From contig NZ_BCYR01000008.1 in the NCBI RefSeq assembly GCF_001598295.1, positions 1-64,000 on the forward strand: a stretch of 64,000 nucleotides of DNA. Direction: 5' to 3'. This document shows, in pieces, positions 57,538-64,000 of the stretch. Made by a program: the position numbers and the translations under genes. Each line of letters opens with the position of its first letter. Within the stretch, counting starts at the first letter, position 1. The notes under the pieces were generated by a model that was given only the letters and a program-made list of their open reading frames with translations, was not told where the DNA came from and searched no databases. Source of the DNA: Klebsiella ornithinolytica NBRC 105727 = ATCC 31898 (lineage in GTDB: Bacteria; Pseudomonadota; Gammaproteobacteria; Enterobacterales; Enterobacteriaceae).

Positions 57538-57996
57538 TTATGCGCGCCCTGAGTGACCAAAGCCACCTTCGCCACGTTCGGTGGCGTCAAAATCTTCCAC
57601 CAGGTTAAATTCCGCCTGTACGACGGGTACAAAGACCATTTGAGCGATGCGCTCGCCAGGTTCAATCGTAAAGCTCTGCTGGCCGCGGTTCCAGACGGAA
57701 ACCATCAGCTGCCCCTGATAGTCGGAGTCGATAAGACCAACCAGGTTGCCCAGAACCACGCCGTGCTTATGGCCCAGCCCGGAGCGCGGCAAAATCACCG
57801 CCGCCAGAGAGGGATCGGCGATATGAATAGCCAGACCGGTCGGCAACAGCGTGGTTGCACCCGGCGCCAGCTCTACGGCGTCGTCGAGACAGGCTCGCAG
57901 GTCAAGTCCGGCGGAGCCGGAGGTGGCATAGGTCGGCAGCGGAAATTGCTGGCCAACGCGCGGGTCCAGAATCTTAACGTCGATTTTTTTCATCAT
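57538..57996 (-). CDS. dut: dUTP pyrophosphatase
   Basis: Trimeric dUTPase of 152 residues. The conserved motifs are visible: [40 protein letters not shown] and the C-terminal Gly-rich arm GEGGFGHSG. The start overlaps the coaBC end by 23 bp, known in E. coli. Paired ATGs leave one codon of doubt. Confidence 0.98.
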   Translation of the reverse strand: MMKKIDVKILDPRVGQQFPLPTYATSGSAGLDLRACLDDAVELAPGATTLLPTGLAIHIADPSLAAVILPRSGLGHKHGVVLGNLVGLIDSDYQGQLMVSVWNRGQQSFTIEPGERIAQMVFVPVVQAEFNLVEDFDATERGEGGFGHSGRA

Positions 57997-59188
57997 AACG
58001 GGTCACGATCTCGTCGAGTAATAATTGGCCAAGGAGTTCTTTACGCTCAAGTGGCAAGCGCTTATCTCCATCCTGCCAGAAAAGGTGTAATGCGTTGCTG
58101 TCGCTGTTAAAGCCTTGATCAGGCTGCGAAACATCGTTAGCGCAAATCAGGTCGAGATTTTTGCGCGCGCGTTTTTGCTTCGCGTATTCTTCCACATTAT
58201 TCGTTTCGGCGGCAAACCCTACGACAAAAGGCCGATTAGCCGCGAGTGCCGCCACCCCGGCAACAATATCCGGATTTTTGACCATTTTGAGGGTGAGTTC
58301 ATCACCTTGCTTTTTAATTTTTTCTTCAGCGATGGCGACGGCACGATAGTCTGCTACGGCGGCACAACCAATAAAAATCTGCTGCTGCTGGGCGTTTTGC
58401 TGGACCGCAGCTTCCATTTCCAGCGCGGTCGTTACATCGATTCGCTGTACAAACGGCGGCGTCGGCAATGCAACCGGCCCGCTCACCAGCGTGACGTTTG
58501 CCCCGCGGCTTGCGGCCGCGGCGGCAATGGCAAACCCCATCTTGCCGGAGCTGTGGTTAGTAATATAACGCACCGGATCCAGAGGTTCACGCGTGGGGCC
58601 CGCGGTAATCATGATGTTGAGATGTTGCAAATCTTTGACAGGCGAAAAATGCGCAGCGGCTAAATCAACAATCGTCATCGGATCCAGCATGCGGCCAGGG
58701 CCAATGTCGCCACAGGCCTGGCTACCGCTGTCCGGCCCCCAGAGCAGCAGGCCGCGTGAGGCGAGTACCTCGAGGTTATGCTGCGTGGCCGCTGCGCGGT
58801 ACATTTGCTGATTCATCGCCGGGACAACGGCAACCGGAGAGGGGGTCGCGAGGCAGATAGTAGAAACCAGATCGTTGGCCATACCGGCCGCAACGCGGGC
58901 AATCAGATCGGCGGTTGCCGGGGCGAGGATAACCAGGTCCGCCCATTTGCCCAGCTCTATGTGACCCATCGCCGCTTCCGCTGCCGGATCGAGCAGACTA
59001 TCGGAGACCGGATAGCCAGACACCGCCTGCAGGCTCAGTGGCGTAATGAAGGCTTTGGCGGCTTCCGTCATGGCAACACGCACATCCGCGCCACGGTCAC
59101 GCAGGCGGCGCACCAGTTCCGGCGTTTTATAAGCAGCAATGCCGCCGCTCACGCCAAGAACGATCTTTTTACCAGCCAGACTCATCAT
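57974..59188 (-). CDS. coaBC: CoaBC (phosphopantothenoylcysteine synthetase/decarboxylase)
   Basis: Bifunctional coenzyme A enzyme of 404 residues. N-terminal FMN decarboxylase (about 1-190) with [10 protein letters not shown], His-containing [19 protein letters not shown] and [10 protein letters not shown]-terminal CTP-dependent ligase with [16 protein letters not shown] and AAVADYR. Frame is open 51 codons further, but AGGAAAG precedes the paired ATG at 59188. Divergent from radC. Confidence 0.97.
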   Translation of the reverse strand: MMSLAGKKIVLGVSGGIAAYKTPELVRRLRDRGADVRVAMTEAAKAFITPLSLQAVSGYPVSDSLLDPAAEAAMGHIELGKWADLVILAPATADLIARVAAGMANDLVSTICLATPSPVAVVPAMNQQMYRAAATQHNLEVLASRGLLLWGPDSGSQACGDIGPGRMLDPMTIVDLAAAHFSPVKDLQHLNIMITAGPTREPLDPVRYITNHSSGKMGFAIAAAAASRGANVTLVSGPVALPTPPFVQRIDVTTALEMEAAVQQNAQQQQIFIGCAAVADYRAVAIAEEKIKKQGDELTLKMVKNPDIVAGVAALAANRPFVVGFAAETNNVEEYAKQKRARKNLDLICANDVSQPDQGFNSDSNALHLFWQDGDKRLPLERKELLGQLLLDEIVTRYDEKNRR

Positions 59189-59358
59189 GATTCTTTCCTG
59201 TTGCAGTACACCAGAATCCGCGCATATTACCACAATCCCGTCGCCGTCGCGTGACTGCCAGGCATTCACTTTGCGAGGCGCTACGCAACAGGTAGATACG
59301 GCAGTCGGCAGCACCGTCGGGCTGTGCCAGGATAGGGGCACGAGAAAGGAGAGGCCCT

Positions 59359-60024
59359 ATGGATGCACCGGAACCCCTGATGCCACGGGAAAAAATGTGG
59401 CTTTACGGCATTGAAACGTTGTCGGACGTTGAGCTGCTGGCGCTGTTTTTACGCACCGGGACGCGGGACAAAGATGTCATGGCGTACTCGCATGACCTGT
59501 TACAGCGTTTTGGTTCGCTGTATGGCCTGCTGTCAGCGAATAAAGCACAGTTTGAGACGGTCGACGGGATTGGCCTGGCGAAATATGCCCAGCTAAAAGG
59601 AGTGGCCGAGCTGGCGCGGCGTTATTTTAGCCTGCGGCTGGTTGAAGAGCCCTCTCTGGTCACGCCGATGATGACGCTGGAGTTTTTGCAAAGCCATCTC
59701 TCCGATGAAGAGCGGGAGATCTTCATCGTGATCTTTTTAGATAATCAGAACCGGGTATTGAAACATAGCCGGCTTTTTTCTGGTACTCTTAGCCACGTAG
59801 AGGTGCATCCGCGAGAAATTGTACGCGAAGCCATCAAAGTGAACGCCGCTGCGGTGATCCTTGCACATAATCATCCGTCCGGTAGTCCCGAGCCGAGTAA
59901 GGCCGACAGACTGATGACCGAACGTGTGGTAAAGTGTTGTGGTTTCATGGATATACGAGTACTCGATCATCTTGTAATCGGCCGCGGTGCGTACGTATCT
60001 TTTGCCGAACGCGGCTGGATTTAG
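59359..60024 (+). CDS. radC: RadC/MPN-family protein
   Basis: JAB/MPN domain protein of 221 residues. The metal motif is complete ([14 protein letters not shown], with upstream Glu in [10 protein letters not shown]). A helix-hairpin-helix-like region precedes it ([16 protein letters not shown]). Its role in DNA repair is doubtful. AGGAGAGG precedes the ATG. rpmB follows by 216 bp. Confidence 0.95.
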   Translation: MDAPEPLMPREKMWLYGIETLSDVELLALFLRTGTRDKDVMAYSHDLLQRFGSLYGLLSANKAQFETVDGIGLAKYAQLKGVAELARRYFSLRLVEEPSLVTPMMTLEFLQSHLSDEEREIFIVIFLDNQNRVLKHSRLFSGTLSHVEVHPREIVREAIKVNAAAVILAHNHPSGSPEPSKADRLMTERVVKCCGFMDIRVLDHLVIGRGAYVSFAERGWI

Positions 60025-60066
60025 CCCCGATCACGCGATCCAGCGGGATCTTTGTCTGTTCGGGAC

Positions 60067-60095
60067 TTGAGCACATCGCCGAGTCAGCGTATACT
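60067..60095 (+). promoter_or_regulatory. rpmB-rpmG promoter
   Basis: TTGAGC (60067-60072), 17-base spacer, TATACT (60090-60095), followed by a leader of about 140 bases before rpmB. A strong sigma-70 match. Confidence 0.8.
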
Positions 60096-60219
60096 ACGCC
60101 ACCTTTGAGAATCTCGGGTTTGGCATTTGGGCCTGGCAATCGATGGTTCACTTAGAACTGCGATGACCGGGCTGTAAAGCCTGACGAGGCGCCGATACCC
60201 CATACGAAGCTCGAGCTAA

Positions 60220-60477
<258 letters not shown>

Positions 60478-60494
60478 GTACTAAGAGGAAATAA

Positions 60495-60665
<171 letters not shown>

Positions 60666-60688
60666 TTTTAGTTTCCTTGTAAAGAAAA

Positions 60689-60710
60689 CCCCGCTCCGGC
60701 GGGGTTTTTT
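60689..60710 (+). terminator. rpmBG terminator
   Basis: CCCCGC-TCCG-GCGGGG hairpin and TTTTTT, 23 bases after rpmG. Confidence 0.95.
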
Positions 60711-60812
60711 GTTTTTTGTCCGGCAGAACCCGTCGGATAAACCCTGCCGGGAATTTGCTTCCCTGTCGTCTGTTGCTGCAGCACAATACTCTGGGTTAAC
60801 GGAGGAAAACGA

Positions 60813-61622
60813 ATGCCTGAATTACCTGAGGTAGAAACCAGCCGGCGTGGCATCGAACCATACCTGGTGGGCGCAACCATTCTGCACGCCGTTATTCGCA
60901 ACGGGCGTCTGCGCTGGCCGGTCAGTGAAGAAATCTATCGTTTGAGCGACATACCGGTGCTGAGCGTGCAGCGCCGTGCCAAATATCTGCTGCTCGAGCT
61001 GCCCGGCGGCTGGATTATCGTCCACCTTGGGATGTCGGGAAGTCTGCGAATTCTGAGTGAAGAGCTGCCCGCAGAAAAGCACGATCATGTTGACCTCGTG
61101 ATGAGTAATGGCAAGGTCCTGCGCTACACCGACCCACGCCGCTTTGGCGCCTGGCTGTGGACCCGCTCGCTGGAAGGGCATCCTGCGCTGGCACATCTTG
61201 GCCCAGAGCCCTTGAGCGATGATTTTAATGCCGACTATTTGCAGCAGAAGTGCGCGAAAAAGAAAACCGCTATTAAGCCCTGGCTGATGGATAACAAACT
61301 GGTGGTCGGGGTCGGCAATATCTACGCCAGCGAATCGCTGTTTTCGGCCGGGATCCATCCCGATCGGCTGGCGTCTTCGCTTTCACGCGAAGAGTGTGAA
61401 CGGCTGGTAAAAGTGATTAAAGCGGTGCTGCTACGCTCGATTGAGCAGGGGGGCACGACGCTGAAGGATTTCCTGCAAAGTGATGGCAAGCCGGGCTACT
61501 TCGCCCAGGAGCTGCAGGTTTATGGCCGCAAGGGCGAGCTTTGTCGCGTTTGCGGCACGCCGATTACAGCCAGCAAACATGCTCAGCGGGCAACATTTTA
61601 TTGCCGCCAGTGTCAGAAGTAA
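60813..61622 (+). CDS. mutM: Formamidopyrimidine-DNA glycosylase
   Basis: Removes 8-oxoguanine and FaPy lesions, 269 residues. Catalytic Pro2-Glu3 in [14 protein letters not shown]2TH helix [12 protein letters not shown] with intercalation residues, C-terminal zinc finger (CRVCGTPI ... CRQC). GGAGG precedes the ATG. Confidence 0.98.
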   Translation: MPELPEVETSRRGIEPYLVGATILHAVIRNGRLRWPVSEEIYRLSDIPVLSVQRRAKYLLLELPGGWIIVHLGMSGSLRILSEELPAEKHDHVDLVMSNGKVLRYTDPRRFGAWLWTRSLEGHPALAHLGPEPLSDDFNADYLQQKCAKKKTAIKPWLMDNKLVVGVGNIYASESLFSAGIHPDRLASSLSREECERLVKVIKAVLLRSIEQGGTTLKDFLQSDGKPGYFAQELQVYGRKGELCRVCGTPITASKHAQRATFYCRQCQK

Positions 61623-61711
61623 GGTGCTGATGTCGCCACGATCCCGGTGACGCCTCGCCAGCCGGGTACGGGTTCACGCGATTGCTGGCGGGTAGCCCGG
61701 ACGGCGCAAGA

Positions 61712-62960
<1,249 letters not shown>

Positions 62961-62961
<1 letters not shown>

Positions 62962-64000
62962 TAGTGGCTCCGCTGCGGCAGATAGGGTTGCAGTAAATGT
63001 AGCAGACGCGAGAGCGCGCCCTGGTTTTGATGCAACACTTCTACCGCGTGGCGGCCGTACCACAGACGATAGTCTTCATCGGTGAGCAGATTGGAGACCT
63101 GGGTGACCAGCGAACTGACGTCGGTGACCGTAATCAGGCCATCGTCCTGCTGCAACTTGGCGCAAATATCTTTGAAGTTGAACGTGTGCGGGCCCATCAG
63201 TACCGGGATGGCGTGTGCCGCCGGCTCCAGCGGGTTGTGACCGCCGCGTTCGACCAGGCTGCCGCCGACGAAGGCGAGGTCGGCAATACCGTACAGCAGC
63301 ATCAGCTCGCCCATGGTATCGCCGATCACCACCTGGGTACTGTTCGACGGGATTTCGCCGGTGCTGCGTAGCGTGAAGCTCATCCCCGCTTTCTGCACCA
63401 TTTCTCGTGCATCTGCGAAGCGCTCCGGGTGACGAGGGACGAGAATCAACAGCAGATCCGGGAAAGTATCGAGCAGCTTCCTGTGCGCCTGCAGGATAAT
63501 TTGTTCTTCACCGTCGTGGGTGCTGGTGGCGATCCAGACTTTGCGGTGCGGCGCCCACTGGCGGCGGAGGGTAATTGCGCGCGCGGCCAGCTCTGGCGTC
63601 ACGGAAATATCAAATTTGAGGCTGCCGGTGACCGCCAGCTGGTTGCGCTTCAGGCCCAGAGCCAGAAAGCGATTGCCGTCTTCTTCATTCTGCGCCGCAA
63701 TCAGCGTGATGCGACTGAGCAGCCGACGCATAAATTTCCCCAGTTTCGCGTAGCCTTTGGCGGAACGCTCCGACAGACGGGCGTTGGCGATGACCAGCGG
63801 GATTTTACGTTTGTGCAGCGCGGCGACCATATTTGGCCACAGCTCGGTTTCCATCACGATAACCAGCTTCGGTTGCACCGTGTTGAGGAAGCGGTTCATT
63901 GCGCAGGGCAAATCGTAAGGCAGATAGACATGATGAACATCTTTGCCGAAGGCGGACATGGCGCGTTCTGAGCCGGTCGGCGTCATGGTGGTGACGGTGA
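62961..64000 (-). CDS. waaA: Kdo transferase WaaA (5' end outside window)
   Basis: Inner-membrane-associated Kdo transferase that adds two Kdo residues to lipid IVA. 346 codons are seen, about 80% of the 425-residue protein; the N-terminal 75-80 residues lie beyond the window. Conserved parts: [43 protein letters not shown]. It overlaps waaE by one base. Confidence 0.97.

Overview
The window is a stretch of enterobacterial chromosome, most likely from Klebsiella or a close relative such as Raoultella. Proteins of the core blocks are near-identical to Escherichia coli K-12 homologues (spoT, rpoZ, coaBC, xanP). A waaE-type glycosyltransferase sits between waaA and coaD, as in Klebsiella and Serratia but not E. 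coli. An eefABC-type RND pump is present, and most of the DNA is GC-rich. I see no insertion sequence, prophage, integrase, CRISPR array or rRNA. There is one tRNA gene, selC.

Layout. 1-2318: murP (cut by the window start) and murQ, for N-acetylmuramic acid uptake and cleavage. 2483-9998: a leftward efflux locus: TetR regulator, eefA, eefB, eefC and a Bcr/CflA-type MFS pump. 10199-16555: small regulator-target pairs: a GNAT acetyltransferase, TetR with a DHA2 MFS pump, LysR with a flavin-type PNPOx protein and an NTF2-like protein, and an RclR-like AraC regulator with an AhpD-family protein. 16869-25253: the nlpA-yicL end of the E. coli selC neighbourhood, followed by accessory genes (NUDIX, metallo-hydrolase, GlxA-like regulator, yahK, an MDR reductase with a monooxygenase-fold protein, and an AT-rich membrane coiled-coil protein of unknown function) up to selC. 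25591-29373: an RpiR-type regulator, a GH4 glycosidase and an alpha-glucoside-type PTS permease, where E. coli has yicIJ. 29601-34349: yicH, xanP and gltS in E. coli order.

34536-45198 is the notable part. glpK-glpF-zapB and sbp-cdh-[DASS transporter]-tpiA-yiiQ-yiiR-fpr-glpX lie between gltS and recG. In E. coli gltS and recG are neighbours, and these genes form one block elsewhere (sbp ... glpX-glpK-glpF-zapB). Both halves of that block are inverted here, so glpX is detached from glpFK and lies just downstream of recG, in the same direction.

45266-64000 is conserved housekeeping: recG-trmH-spoT-rpoZ-gmk (leftward), ligB, yicG, yicC, rph with the pyrE attenuator and pyrE, slmA, dut-coaBC, radC, rpmB-rpmG, mutM, then coaD-waaE-waaA (waaA cut by the window end).

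Functional links: several regulators lie beside or opposite likely targets and near palindromes that could be their operators. Carbon-source genes (mur, GH4/PTS, glp) show recognisable CRP-like or GlpR-like sites. I found no convincing wholly new system. The best leads are the glp/recG rearrangement, the AT-rich selC-linked membrane protein, and the GH4/PTS operon with an atypical catalytic-loop signature.
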